Below, in pieces: positions 1-15,600 of a DNA stretch of 64,000 nucleotides. Position 1 is the first letter of the stretch, and each line of letters begins with the position of its first letter. The notes below the pieces were generated by a model. It searched no databases. It was given only the letters and a program-made list of their open reading frames with translations, and was not told the DNA's origin. The position numbers were made by a program, and so were the translations under genes. Location: positions 1,983,501 through 2,047,500 of the forward strand of contig JACVVK020000005.1 of the NCBI GenBank assembly GCA_018292915.2, read 5' to 3'. Source of the DNA: Batillaria attramentaria. Taxonomy: Eukaryota; Mollusca; Gastropoda; Batillariidae.

Positions 1-168
1 ACACAAAAAGGAGATAAATAGCAAAGAGTCAAACTACGATAACAATTATTAAAACACAGTGCAGACCCGTCTCTGGTGAACAAAGAGCTAGACTCAACTT
101 GCAAAAAAAACCAAGAGTAAGTGAAAGAGAACAGAGCAAAAAATGAGTAAAAACTGCGAGATGCTTAC

Positions 169-219
169 TCTCTGGCTTCGCCTTCATCCTCTAACAAGCC
201 TAACCTACTCCTGTGTCCC
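169..219 (-). CDS. MAP4K3: MAP4K exon 15 (last exon in window)
   Basis: Fifty-one bases complete K and encode [16 protein letters not shown] plus two bases. The acceptor is GACTTTCAG and the donor GTAAGC. It resembles the RGH...LEDDEG stretch of the MAP4K3 linker. The human linker is longer here, so one or more phase-neutral exons may be missed within 220-4792. Confidence 0.6.
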
Positions 220-1310
220 CTGAAAGTCAAAGCAAACAGAACAGTTGGTGAGAGAGGCGTGAGGGAAGAGAGAGAGAGAGAGAGAGGGAGGGAGGGAAGA
301 CAGGAAGAAACTAAGGAAACTTAGTGATAAGAAGTTTAGGTAATGGATGGTTTAAGACCGGCTAGCACCTGACAAATCACTTCCTTTGCTACTCAAACTA
401 AATAGGAGTATGTAGTAGTACAGAGTTAAGAAGAGCACTGTAAGCCTTGGATAGAATTTGTATGAGAAATTCGTGACTGTCTCTTGAAAATTGCGATGTT
501 ACACATCAGAAAGTCAAGGTACAAGTACGCTGAAAGTGAACAACATTTTCATACTTTATGATAATCTATGAAGGCACTGTCTGGTCTCACAAAAAATCTG
601 CATGTTTCTTTCAACCAAAAAATAACTTATTTGCACTTTTCTGTCCAAAAACTGGTAAACAAAGGGAAAAATGCTAGTGTAATTAAGGACAATAAACCAC
701 CTCTGAATCAATCCCCAACCTCCAAAAAGCCTTCAAAAATAAGTTAATCACGTCTTTGCAAATGAGTGATGTACAAATTCAACATTCAATGAATTACTAC
801 GTTCAATGACTGCATTACCAACTACTGAGATGATGCATGAGATCTGGATGCATTTTAAAGTTTAATCTCCTAAATCAGCATGGCAAATGTTACAGCATGT
901 GCCGCCAACACACATGTACCAGCAAATGTCCCCTACACCATGTGAATGGTTTTTAACAAGGCACAGTTAGAAGTTTAGAAAAATGACAACTGATGACTGG
1001 ACCTTCAAAAGATTGCAAATTACCCCCAAAAACAGGTTCCAACACTCTAGCAAAAAATGCTAAAACACTGTGGGTTAAAAAACAAAACAAAACAAAAAAC
1101 ACCTTCCTGCAACCGGCTAGCCCGATACCGACTGGCTAGCCCAATGCCAAATGCTCCATCCTGTTTCAGTCTGTTAGTAAGTGTGCCCACTAAACAGCTT
1201 ATCCCCCACATTGTAGTACTAGTAATTACAGTTTCCTTCAAAGTGACGACGACTGCCACTAGCTTTCACTGAAAGATACACACTAAGTTAAGTGTGTACC
1301 GATGAAGTGC

Positions 1311-1395
<85 letters not shown>

Positions 1396-4300
1396 ATGCA
1401 TGTGTTTGGGTGTGTGTGTGCACATAAGTACATGCTAGAGCGAGATTATCCTCCAATATATACATATATACAAATGAACTCGGTTTAAAGCGTTACATCT
1501 ACATGTATGAGATGCCTGAAGACAAATATGATGCATTCTTATGAGTCACTGTTAAAAAAGCAGATACATGATGCGTGACAGCTGTTTCACATACATGGGT
1601 TATGAACAGAGGACGCCGCTACATGTACGAACTCACGATGATAATGACGTGTATGATAGCATGTTCTAGCGTGTGCCAATCTAGGTATTGCGTACCTTTG
1701 TGACAACTCTTCATCTACACACTCTAGTAAACTCCTGCAGGAACAGAAAGAATCAGAGAGCATTGTAATGTAAGGTTACACCGCAAAATAAACAGTTTGG
1801 CCACGGACACACACGTAGACTCTCGTACACTGCACTTAAAAACAGAAGCTTATACACAGTGTCAGGGTAGCACAAGTCTTAAATACAGCAAAACTGTGTT
1901 TTTGGATTTACACACAACCATGCGGCAACTGCTCAACTTGGCTTCTCATGAGATGTTGATTTGCTTGGTGCCAGAAACTTGTTAAATGCTCAGAATTATA
2001 TATATATATCTAATAATTATATGAAACTGTTGCACTTTACTGACCACTCTGATGGAAGTATACGCACGATTAAAAAAATCAACAATATTTTGTTGTTTCT
2101 GATTGTCTTGGCTTTCTTTGTTGTTTTTCTTTTTGAGACTAAGTTTGGTTTTTTTGGGTTTTTTTTTTCATGTTTCACAAATTTCAATCCATGTTTCGTT
2201 AGAACTGTTTCATGATAACAAAACAAAATAATTATTGACATAAAACAGTTTTTTGCTGCAAAGACTAGTGCTTCTGATCTTAGTTAAAGACACAACACGC
2301 AGACAACTGGCTCTGATATATACATGTATATATAAGCTCCAGGTTAGGAAAACACAATTTTATGTACAAAGACAGAATACATGTTTCACTGCATACATTT
2401 GCAACTTTGCTGCAGGGGAAAAAATCTGGTCACAATATCAAGCAAAAAGAAAAGACAGACAGACTTTTTCATTATCAATTTTGTACATAAAAAAGAAGAA
2501 ACATATGCCTGAAAAGCTTCCGAATAAAAATTAAATGCATGCAAACATGTAAACCGTTGAAAAATTAATCATTCCTCTGCCACTGGACAAATCAAAACTG
2601 TCAGAAATGCGAACACGGCTCACACAAAGACCCCCACTTATTTCGAAAACACTCACAGCAACTGTAATGGAAAACATCAGGGCAAAACAAAACCTTACAA
2701 ACCGAAGGCAGCAACATGTAGCGAAAGGCAAGGCGAAGGAACCAATGAAGAACCAAAGTAAGAGACTTATATGCGAGTATCCCTCATTCTATTTCTAAAT
2801 TAACCTTTCACATGCATTTTCCCTTTCCAAGTGCTACTACTTTCTAATCCCCAATCTGGAAGTCTATGAGTATGAGCTGTTAATAGTCCCAGACAGAGGT
2901 AGCTATCAGCTTACATAACAGTGCATGTTTTTACTGAAGCAAGGTACAGGTATTTAACTACCCTGACGTCAATCTACAAGGTGTAGTTGAATAGTTCACA
3001 TCGGACATGAATATAAAACTGAATATATGGAAATTTCTACACTTAATCTTGGTTATTTATACAGTTATATGTTAATCTTGATAACAGTGAGACAGATCTG
3101 TGGTTATGTACTTAGTGTAAAACATTCACTACCGAATTCCAAATCGGCCGTTTCTTTTGGTCTCACGTAGCTGTCCGTTTCACATAAATTAAAATAAAAC
3201 CTGATTGTTTAAAAAGTAATGTTTCCTCCAAGTTTTCATAACTCTTTTCTGCACTGGTACATTACGGTGCTGCTGCTTGAATGATGAGGACACTTGCTTT
3301 GACACAGTAAGCAATCACTAGACTAAAAGTGCAGAAACCCGAAAATTATCCTTGTTATTTATGTTAATCCTCCACAGCAACCGGAGCAGTTTAGTTTGGA
3401 GTACCTGGCAATCTCTAAAACAGTGTAAGTACTGGGTTCTAGATCAGCAGCTATCCACTCTCACACTACAGCAGGATTATATATTTTGAGTGTATGTTAT
3501 TGTTACATCAGCGACTGCCTGAATGCATGTGTTTTGGGCGCTAAAGGTAGACACGTACTAAAAGTATCTTTACATCCCTGTTAGTATACCTGGCAGTTTT
3601 GTACTGTTCCATGCTGCAGACACATAAAACGGCCGCACATGAATTTTAATGCACACCGACAAATTTTTGAATGAATAACATATTAGTACCATAAATCACG
3701 TCCCATTAAATATATACACACGTGTATGCATTTACTTGTGCACTCGTTTTACAAACATTGTACTGTTTGACAGTTGCTAGTTACAGGTAGTTAGAAGGCT
3801 CTGTTTTTCTGCCCACACCACATCCCTATTCCACCATAATTCTCCTGTTAATTTTTTTCTCAATTTCACAAGTATCACATTTAACAATAGCAGCAAAAGA
3901 AAACAAATCAAACTTATATCACATATTGATAAAAACTGCAAAGAAATAAAATGTGTTTGGAAAAAAATCAAACTGATATGTAACAGAACTGTTCTAATTT
4001 GGTTTAAAAATGCCATGCTTGCGCAATTGCAATTCCCCACAAGTAGCAAGTAGCCACATCATGTACGTGAAGCCAGCCATTTGCAAATCAAACAAACTAA
4101 AGATCCACATGAACATACATGTACATTTGCCTGATAATCGACCATACAGAGCTTCAAACAACTTCTTCAGCTGTATGTACCGATCTAGCAGAACAACGAA
4201 GTCCACTGCTTTCACTTCTTATTGTCTCTCCACCATTGTGGTTTACAAGCCTTCAAGGGCTCATGCATTTGTCTGTACTGACTCACCACAAACTGGGATA

Positions 4301-6879
4301 ATAATGCGTACTAAATTGACGGAGCTCCCAAAGTATGGCCTGTATGTCCCTTTGTCTGTCCTGGAAATTTTGTCCAACTCAGAAAGCATATTATCTATTT
4401 GAGATTTTTTTTCTAGACTCCAGCCACGCAAAATGCCCCTCTTACTTTCAGTGTCCGTCAACTGCTAATGTGCCACCAAATTTTTGTCAAACCATTTATC
4501 CTCTGTGGAGGTTGCACCCAGCAACACTAGTTTGAAAGTCCCTCGGAGTGGCTCGGTAGGGAAGGTGGGGGCAAGGGGGAGGCGGATGGGGGGAGGGGGT
4601 GGGGATAGTTGAGTTAGCATATAACACATCATTTCAACACAGACAGAAACTAGCTTTCACTGTACATCAGAGCATACCACTCCACATGTCTGATCTGTGT
4701 TAAAGTCTGACCATCTGATTCAGCGGATGAAACAAGCAGTAGAAAAAAATTCCAAATATCTCCCTTCACCAAATAAAAGACAGATTACTTACTTTTTGGA
4801 CATGTCATCATCGACCCAGGGCTTTGCTGTATCATAGCGCTCATCCTGAAAAAAATACACACAGTTATGTCATTAAGAAACTATCGCAACACTGAACATC
4901 TTAATCCTGCAAATTTCTCTCCACTAAATTTTCTTCAGGTCAGCACAACTGCATAAAATCATCAGAAAAATTTTATCAACACCCCCTCCCCCCCCCCCCC
5001 CCACCACCACCCTTACTTCGTATCTAGCAGGGATAATCAGCAAAACAAAAAATAGTAAACACTTTTTGACACAGGCCAGCAAGCATTACATCACAGAGAA
5101 AGGGGTTAATACTACCACTTTTATGCTCACAGATCGTTCTGAGCCGTTTTTGTGGTATCTATCATCACACCACTCAGACATCTGCATAGTGACCACGCCT
5201 GTAATGCTGGTACTGAGCCAACAGAAGCGTACTCGATGACGCGGCGACCACAATGAGTGCTCCTGTAGTGTAACAACAGTCCTAGAATTTGAAAGTTTGA
5301 CCGCTTGGGCAAAGTGTGAAAAACATTGTACTGCATTATGAACTGTACAAATCATCAAACAGGCTGGGGAATTGCTGAGGGAAAATAACACTGAAACCTA
5401 GGCTGACATATAGAGGCAGCGCCCTGCTGAGGGAACACAAGGATGATGCCTGCACTTTAGAGAGAAAAAATTAGCATTATAAAGGCATTTTATTTTAGTA
5501 GCCTCTCCTGGCATCCAAAAGTAAAATACTGCCTTGATACCGACATGCAACTTTGCAAGTCTTCAAAAATGACGTTAGACTGTCCCATGTGGCATTATAT
5601 GTATCATGAAAGTGTGTGCAACCTTTTTCCTTCTTCCTTTCCTTTGGCTGAAACTTAGATATTTTTGGCTGAAAGGATAGGAAATTCGGCTGAAAACTGC
5701 CAAATGACTGGAAATTCCCCAGCCTGATCAAGACAGAGCACTTTGAGCATACAGGCGCTGTCACATGCTGGCTTAGCAAAGATGGGATTAGCCCATTCAC
5801 TGACTATGAGTAATGAACACGTGACGCTGTGCCCAGGACGTTGAAAGGACTTACCTCTGATGAACAAAAAAAAAAAAGAAAAAAAAGAGAAAGGACTTAC
5901 CTCTGATGAACCCAAGTTGACATTCACTGCACAAAACAGAAAATGTCCAATGAGCTATGATGTTTTTTAAAGCACTTTTAAACTGATATACTCTAAACAA
6001 CAATGTAGATTCACATTATGAATTAATCCAAGTGAGCAACAGATTTGAGTCTCTATGTTCGTGATGAGGTCTGGGGGGGGAAAACCTGCCGCTTTCAAAG
6101 CTCTGAGACTGTTTGCCAAATTAACCGATGTTCCTTTTGGCCACTGTGACCACTTCTGTGACTGCAGCTTTTTATAGTAGAGAAATATGTCTTTCTTTGG
6201 CGTAACGTGTTCATACCTGTACTAGTGTCCAAAAGAAACGATACCAAGGGTTGGCAAGGACATACAATAAAAGCAGAACTATACAGAAATTTCAGAGTGG
6301 TATATTTCATGAGCAAATGTTTCCGGTATTCCCGAGCGCAGACGCTGTATTTGGGACGTGGGATACGTAAACCTATGTTTTTAGGCCTCGGGAATCACTC
6401 TGCACAAAAAACATTCTGGCAACAGTTTGGTATCGTTTCTTTTGGACACTAGTTTATATACGCCAACCCGAGTCACCACAATGGTTTCAGATGCTATACC
6501 ATGTCCCAAGTAACTGATTCTGATGCACAGATTCGATGAGAAGTTTTAAATACCCCTACAGGGCTACTACATTATCCTAATTTGCATGGACATAATGTCG
6601 CAGACCAGAACAAAGACTCAATTAGTATGACCAGACAACCTGAGGCACATTCACTAATCTGCATAATAAAAAGTGAAAATAATATTAATTATCATACCCT
6701 TCAGTTCAATACTGTTTGTGGTTTGGTTTTGGCGAGCGTTTTTGTCTGACGGTATCCTCCTTGGCACATCTTGCAGCAACTGAAGAATATGATGACAAAA
6801 TACAACACAATACAATAGCAGCAGCATTAAAACAACTTAAGCCTCACATTTCTCATACAGGCAGATACACTCACTCTGT

Positions 6880-6930
<51 letters not shown>

Positions 6931-9651
6931 TGTGCATGTGTGCGCATGCGTGCATGCATGTGCGTGTCTGTGTCCCCATGCGTCTCTTTGTGTGAATGCG
7001 AGTGTCCGTCTGTGTGCATGCACAAGACAGACAGAGGTTTCTTTAGCCCGCGTGACATGCAGCCATTTTAACTCTCGTCTTGCTGAATTGTGTCTGATGC
7101 TGAAAAAGCCACAGAGGTAGTCTGGAATATTCCACTCTCAGCAAGACCAGGGTTAATACTGGTTTTCCCTTCCATCCCACCACACATACATGGTGGAAAA
7201 AGACGTTAAACTCCAAAACACCCATTCACCCACTCCCCAACCATCCCCCCCCCCCCCAACCCCTGCCTTGTTGATACCAGCTCAGAAAAAAAACATGGCA
7301 ACTGCACAGCTGTGTGGACACAAATAAACACACACATGCACTTACCCCTTCATCGTCCGTTTCAATGGGACTGTAAGTGTGAGATGGGTTTTGTGATTTC
7401 TCCAGCAGTTCTTTGGTCAGGTGCCGACCAAGATCCCCTTGCAGGAATGGATGCTGGACAAACGAGAACACAGACGAGGTCAGCCCAGACAAACACTCAC
7501 GAAATATCACGCACATACAACAGACGTTCACTTACATTATACTAGTATACTGATGCTGGCTTTGCCTTCTTTGGACCAGGAGCTGTCCGTGCCTCCAATT
7601 CATCCAAAGCTGACGATTTGTTTGTTTTTGATTTGGAGAACTACATGCATAGATAGCAGCTTTGAACAATGAGTCCCTGAAGTCAAACTCAAAAGTAGCC
7701 CAGTGAACTCAGTCTCTGCTTCACTTTACTGCTATGACACCAAAAAACATCAACTTTGTTAAACCGCACTCACATCGGACGGGTAAGTTTTAAATTTCAC
7801 TTGCAAGCATTTTTTCCCCACCTGCCATGGCAAGTAAAATACCACTTTTGGGGCTGCCCTCACACACACACACTATCCTCAGAAAAGTCAGATAAATTTT
7901 CACACTTTATCCTTACCTCTAGCAGTTTTTCTGCTGATGGTCGTTTCTTGGGGTTCTTGGTGAGTGCAACTTTGACAAAATGCTGGAAGACTTGTGTCCT
8001 GTTTCAAACAAAAAAGCATGCAATTATCATCATGAAAAACACACATTACAGTACAAACTAGAGACTGAACAAACCTACTATACTCTAGAAAAAAAAGGTT
8101 TATATAAGTGCTTACCAAACGCCAAAGCCCTTTTTCCAGGTTAAAAAGAGGCCAAAGCTTTACAATTAAAGAACTGAGAGCCAAATGTTAAGACCTCAAA
8201 CGAGAAAAGTACGGTGAATAATGATTTCCTTCCACTCAAAAAGCCCTTCACTGATTATTATCCGAGGTACCTCTCTGATGAACATACACTGTACAAAATT
8301 TCACAGAAAGAATCATTATCACTGTAGTGACAGTATTACCTGACTATTAATTTGCACACACTCCCATGCTTCAGAACTGTGGCACGTACGCATGTAATGA
8401 AAGTGTAGTGCTGCATGCCCACGTGTTTTCAATATGAAGGGGAGGTAATCTAAGACTCCGTCAAGCTGCTGGTCCCATAAAAAATGTTAGTGGTTCCTAA
8501 CTGTCAAGTAAGTTAGTTATTTAGGGCTTAACGTCGCGCAAGCAACAAAGGCTAATTTGTGGCTAATGAAAGCCCCTTCCTGTCAGGTGAGGTCCTTTAA
8601 AACATAAAATTCCTGTGTTAAAACAAGATGTGAATAAGTATTAAAAGAAACTATTGGGTCTATATGAGAAATTTCTTTCAAGACTTAAAAATTTGACATA
8701 GCTGGTCAGTAAATCCTAACTGTCAAGCTGCAAGTGGCAACCGGGGGGAGGAGGTGAACCTTCCCTCAAGCCATGTGTCGGGACCCCCCCCCCCCCCCCC
8801 CCCCCCCAATTCCTGTTGCACTAGTCTAGAGGTGTCGCCTGAGCTATCCGCACGGCCACCCCCTGCTTTACCCTTGTGTGGGGCTGCTGTGGCATCTGCC
8901 TATCCCACAGCGGTGGCGGGCAGCCCCCACACCTCTGACGATTTGTGAGATATTATGCACAGTTTTTGCTTGTACCGTACAATACGAGTGGTTTTTGATG
9001 ATGTTCAATCATGGTTTTATGGTTTTGATGTGATGGTCCCGCTGAGAGCAATGCTCAGGTTGTGCCAAATATTTCCAGCGGGACCTTGTGATTTGTTCAA
9101 TGCTCAAATTTTTGTGATCTGTTCAATGCTCAAACTTGACTTGTTTTGACGCTTTAATAAAAGCCGTCCTTTTCGTCCTTACTGGGTGTTGTGTTACTTG
9201 TGTAGTGTAGATGAATAAAAATCTTTATGTGTAACAGGTGAAACATAAAATAAATAAATAAATAAAATAATTAAAAAACTGGTGTACTTACCATTTACTC
9301 TTATCCTTTAGCTGTGGTGGCTTGAAACCACTTTTTGACATCAGGAACAGCGCCCTGGAAACATAACGTGCAGTTATTAGAGGGTAATTCAGAATATAAT
9401 CTTTTGAATGAATTATTTGCACTGTTTCCGACGAACCCATGAACACTTGTCATGTGACCACCATGAAAAACAGTTTTCAGCACTTCCAGCACTGCCTATT
9501 GCCAACTCACTAAAACTTAAACCCCTGGTAAACCTGTATGAAAACTGGCACATACGTACATGTACTTGTATCACAGGAACCAAACCTGAACATCTACTGA
9601 CTATAACAGAAAACTAATCAAACTACAACACCCCAATCCTCCCTCTACCAC

Positions 9652-9693
<42 letters not shown>

Positions 9694-12600
9694 TCCAAAA
9701 ACCACAAACTTAGAAACAAACAAAAATTATTCCAACCTCATAGGATGAAGGTCAAACATGGGCGGCTGGAGCTCGGCGAACTCGATCGCAGTGATGCCCA
9801 CCGCCCAGATATCACACTGCTGGTTATAACCTCCTTTTCTCTCCACTGCTGCAACCTCGGGGGCCATCCTGGGTACAGAAATTTTCCACATGTATAGCAG
9901 ACAGAAACACATTTTTTGTTACTGTTTTCTAAGGGTTGTATATTGTGTTGGTGTGGTGGTGCTGTATGTTTTTGTTTTTTTTTTAGGCCACATTCCCACT
10001 GTGTGAGAAAACAAACAGAATGAAAAACATTCCAGCATTAATTTTTTTTTTAAAGCAACACATAAAATTAAATAAATGAGTTTTTCGACGTCACAGAAAT
10101 TTGCCGTAACTGAGTTTTGAGAATAGCATAAGATGACATGCACTGTACACCTCTCCTCTACTATTCTCAAGAAACAGTTAATCTTACTCCAAAATTCCAC
10201 TGCGGTGTCTATTTCTCAAAGTATTTTACACAAATCAAACCCAGTAATGTATAAGTAGGAATTAAGCAAGCTTGAGTTGAAATGATATTTTACCCTGCCA
10301 TAATTATAAGCTGAAGTGACACAGAAAAAAAAAAACATGCAGTAAGAGGAGAAGCAAAAGTAAGGGAACTGTACTTTTTGTAGTATTATGTGACACCCTC
10401 AAACTCAGTCTCATTCTCAACCAAACAAAAGAAGAAAAACAAAAAACAAAACAAAACAAAAACCAAGGCATTTCGCATTATCCAAAATGAGTGTCCTCTA
10501 CAATGCATTAATTAAAATAATAAATCAATTCTACCATGTTTGTCACTACGTGAAGGCATTTTACCGAGCACAAGATTATCTCCCTTTACCCACTGGTAGT
10601 GTTTGGGGCAAGTGATCTATTCCTGGTCTGTTCTACTACGCAAGAAGAACCAAACACAAACAAACAAACAAAAATGCTGTACCCACCAGTAAGGTGTTCC
10701 AATGAAAGACTTTCTTTTGCACATTGTGGCGGTAATTTGGGCGGACACACCAAAGTCAGCTGAAACACAAAAGTGGTCGCACAGTCAACTACAACAATAC
10801 TAACTCTGAGGGCACTGCTCTGAATTCTTTGCATTCCTAAATCATAATACAGGCAAGAGTACTGTACTTAACGTTAAAGACAATCAGCATCATTCCCAAG
10901 GTCCTTATAAATGTTATGGTAGTGCTTATGGTTATGTATATATATATATACATGGTCAAGAGTACAGAGTTGAGTCGAGTGAGTGTGACATGAGTACCCA
11001 GTTTTCAGCAAAGTCATAAGCAAACTATTTTATATGAATTCGGTGTGTCTTGTCATGAGCAATCTTCACCGTATCTGATTTTCTAATACAAGTTGTCGAT
11101 TGGCCGTATTTGAAGAAATAAGTTGTGAGTTTGTACATAACATTAAACACTGTCACAATTTTGCAGACTTGATATTTCAAGGCAAAAACAAACCAGTGAT
11201 GTTGTTTGCATGTTGTGTTTTTATTTTGAAGGCTTAACCTTCAGCAATATCACAAAAGAGAAGGAAAGACTCACCAGATGCAAAGAAATGCAATGAAAAA
11301 GTGGTGTGAACATAACTTTACGTCAAGTGGCAAGTTAAACTGAAATGAGCACCATTATGACAGAGTACTGATACTGTTTGGTCAAAAAAACTTCTTAAGA
11401 ACATTGCTTGGGTTACTCAATAATAATGCAATGCAATACATGAACAAAAATAAATGATACGTGAACAGAAATGGATTCAAATGTTTCTGGTTTTCTGCTT
11501 GACGGAACATGTCAATAAAACCCTTTAAAAAGCTAAACATTTTATTCCAGTTATTATTGTTTCCCAGTAAAATTAAAGACTGACCCTTGAAATACATGCA
11601 AAAACAAAAATAACAGTTGCTACTTCACTGTGTCCCTGAATAAAGTGATCAAAGAAAGAACTGAGCATGCTTAAACATAACATTACGACGTGACAGACTT
11701 ATTTCAAACTTTTAAAGTCACACAGAAGGAAATGGTACAAAAAATACATTACCAGTGACTTTGTTTTTATGGTAAGTACACCGTACTCACACAAAGATGT
11801 ATCTAACAGATTTAACACATGAATTATTACCATATCCAGCTGTCTGAACATAACTTGACACACTTGAACACAACATTACACTGTGACAGACAAATTTCAG
11901 ATAGCTAAAGTCAACCAGAAGGAAAAAGAACAAAACATATCAGTTGTAGTAAGTGTGGTTCAATGGGAGGTACTCTTAAACCCCCTCAAAGTATGATTTT
12001 AAGCTTAATCCCATAGATAATTGCTATCTCAAGCTACATGAATGTAACTTTACACAACTTCGAACATAACATTACACTGTGACAGACTCATTTGAGACTG
12101 TCAAAATCAAACAAGAGGAAACGGAACAAAACAATGTATTACCAGGACGTGTGCTTTAATCGAAGGTACACATTCTCTTCACAAAAATATGATTTAAAAG
12201 CATAATAAAACTGATAACTGTCATTATCAAGTTGCTGGAACTTAACTTGACAAACACTCATGCAACAGCTTTCACTCAAACACACACAGGGATGATGTAT
12301 ACAAACTGCTATAATCAAAAAGGGGCTCACAGCATAGGAAATACTGAATACATATCATTTTTCAGTACAGCAAAGGAAAAAAATGTAACCTTTGACTGAA
12401 CATAACTTGAAACCCACTGTCTGTGTATAAAGTTGTGTTCAAACACAAACAGCTCCTGCACATTTTCTATTGGTGTGATCCTGGAAAAAAAACACAGTCA
12501 TGAATAAAAACACATAATTTCGCTGTCCTCTATTTCTTGCCATTAAAAAAATGAAGGAATGCCCAAGTTGTTGTTTGTACATAATATAACAACTGCATGA

Positions 12601-15600
12601 ATCTGGGTACGGTGTGTAAAGTTAACTTCAATAAACAAACAGATGAACACACAAAAATGTGTTTGAATGGAAATTTTCAAGACTCCAGGGAGAAAAATTA
12701 TTCCAAAGATGTTTAGCAGGATATTTTATTTTTGTTTGGTGCTAGACTTGTCGTCGTATGAGTTTGAACATAATGCTGACGACCTTCGTTTGTGAGTAAA
12801 GTTGTGTTCAAACCAGAGACATCTGAAATTTTACATAAGAAAGCTTTACTCCCCGCAAAGGATCTTTTTCCGAGTAGCTTTCCACCTAAAAATACCTAAG
12901 GCATTCATTGTTTGTTGCTGAATACACAACTTTTGTAACAGAGTCATGAACATAACGTTTACAACCTAAACCACAAATGTCTCCACGGCTGTATCGATTA
13001 GAATCACGACAAGGATTAACATCCACGTGTTGGTGATACCAATCACCATACTAACATCGAGTTTACCATTACCGCTGTTGTCAGCAGTATTCCAAAATGC
13101 ACAAGAACACAGACTCTTTGTGTTTATTCACTTTTTGCTGCCGAGTTGACTAGATTTGTCTGAAGATAACACTTAACACTTAAAACTTACCCTCGGGATT
13201 ATCGGCTGCCTCCTCCAGTGACGGTAATCAAAGTCATCGGCTCAAAGAAATCATGCTTCCAGCTTGTGTTTGAAACGGCCGCTGGTTGAATTTATCTCAT
13301 ACCCGAGTGTAGCGATCGATTTTTTCTCGCGTGAACATAACAGTAAAATTAACACGCCGTCGGGTCTTCGAAATCAACACGAAGTTTCTTTTCAACAACA
13401 CGAGATATATCGGTGTTCTTCCATGAAAAATAAAGAGTGAAAAAACGATGTTGAGATTATGCAAGTTAGGTATTTCGCAGGACAATAGTACGTTCGACCT
13501 CGGTGGTCGATGTTGATCATCGGAAGTTTACGACGACGTTATGTCCAAACGTGCCTACATTTTCAGTCATTTTTCTAAAAAACGGAAAATATTTGACACC
13601 TGCCAGTACGCCGACTGAAATAAAGGCAGTTTTGAGCATTTGGAGACAGCAAATGGGTTCACTGACCGTTCTCCATGTTTCTCAAAATAACACTTCAGCG
13701 ATCGCAAGTACTTTCTGTCACGTTTTTCTTCCACTGCAATCACCGATTTTTCGCCCAAAACCCAGAGCTTTAAACACAAGAAGTAAATGTACCACATCCA
13801 ATTCTCACTGTTTGAAACTCTGATTTATACTGAACAAGTGAGCCAAAGGAGACAACTGTGCATGCTTTTTAAACAAGTTTGTAGCATCATTCATGTGAAT
13901 GGGTAGCCATTTTGAGCAGTCGACTCACCTCTGTACTCTTGACCACATGTGTGTGGGTGCGCGTGTGTATGAGAATGGATTTTCTTTGATAGATGTGATG
14001 GCTGCATGATAATCAATAGGCATGTTTAGTAGGACTTCATAAGGACGACTTCGCTGAGCAGTGTAACCCATTTACACGTAAATTAGGCTCACACAACAGA
14101 GGCCCCGAGCGGTTAACGCGCTGCGATTAGCTAGTGGTATCCCTAACGTGCCTAATTTACATGTAAACGGGTTACGCTACTCAGCGAAGTCGTCCTTACG
14201 AAGTCCTACTAAATATGCCTACTTTTTGGATTTTGTTAGGTTATTGACATGCCTAACTAATTTTAGTTTTTGTTGGCTTAGAATCTTAATTTTTTGCCTT
14301 ATTTTGTTTCGAGTTGTGAGCCTAATGACGATTTTCCATTTTATACCTGTTATTTAATGGACAATAAAGTATTTTTGAATTGGAATTTTGTGGGTACATG
14401 TATATATTAATCCGCTGTACCCATCCTCATCTGTATCCAGTGCCACAGCTTTCAAAAGTAACAGACACCAACCCAAACTGGTTTCACTGATTCAGAGACA
14501 TATGATTATGAAGCAATGCATCCCAACAGTGAACACCAGCACACACAGTGATTACTTACCAAGCTTGATATCTCCATCTTCTGTGAGAAGGATGTTCGCA
14601 CCCTACACAGACATAGAAAAACATCATTACACACACATTTATTTATTATTTTCCTCTCCTTCAAAGAAACAATGTCTCCTATTCTTCAAAAAAGCTCCGC
14701 ACACATAATGCATTAATGATCCTCTGAAACTTCTGAAAGACTGAAACCACGAATGAGGTGCACATACTTCTACAATTTTGCTCATTATTCTCTCATTTTG
14801 TATTCCTCAAGGTGTTATATCTATGATAACATGTACAATCTACATCTGAAATCTGTACCTCAAGAAACAACACAACAAACAAAGACAGACAGGAGTAGTA
14901 TAAGAACTGGGTGAAAAACATTCAGTTATTCTTACATTTTTTGCTCATTACTCTCTCATTTTCAAAACTTGTGTTTTAAGACTTCAGGTATTCCTCGAGG
15001 AGAGTTAGAACTACATGTACCATATAACCTAAACTTAAATTAAAACCAGTATCTTGAGAAACAATGCAATAATCATTGTCCAAAGTTGGGTACATGTAGT
15101 CACTCCTCTCTGAGGCCAGTGAGGGCAACGGCTACGCACAGAAGCTTACAATTTATACATGTATGTAATGGGGGTCTGATTTTTGCTCATCCCTGTGTTC
15201 ATGAAAACATTTAAACTTGCAGTTTAGCTTTTACACTGTCTGAGGTCTTGATTATCTACTCTTTCACTCTGCAAGCATTTGGGTTATACTTTACACAATG
15301 ACAGAGTAATCTGTAAAGATACAGAAGTGGGTGGCCATTTCCCCGTGCAAGCTACACTAGGTGCATGGCACCAAACCTCAAACAAATCAAAAGTTTCAGA
15401 GCCTAAAACGGTAAAGGTTAAACTAGACATCTGGTAGCCTCTCCTGCCACCCGAGAGTAAAATATGAACGTGATTGCTACTTTTTCAGTAAATGACGATG
15501 TTTTGTTCGAAACACAGTGTTGGTGGGGAAAAACGAATGTCTTTCCCTCAGGCAGATGAATGTCACCCACAATGACCTCACAATACTAAATTCTGACCAA

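Noticed and set aside
4261..4461. Minus-strand ORF with donor-like GTGAGT as a kinase exon
   Set aside because: No similarity to MAP4K proteins, and no acceptor that fits the phase of the neighbouring exons.
5901..5926. Microexon as a poison exon read straight after exon 11
   Set aside because: Exon 12 (6698-6779) restores the phase and matches the MAP4K linker, so the microexon fits as a normal in-frame exon.
7226..7345. Read-through of exon 11 into the intron
   Set aside because: Strong GTAAGT at 7345; the extension has low-complexity residues and no homology.
13140..13830. Second gene or alternative kinase promoter in intron 6
   Set aside because: A possible donor near 13190 and short ORFs exist, but no start codon, domain or compatible phase could be shown.
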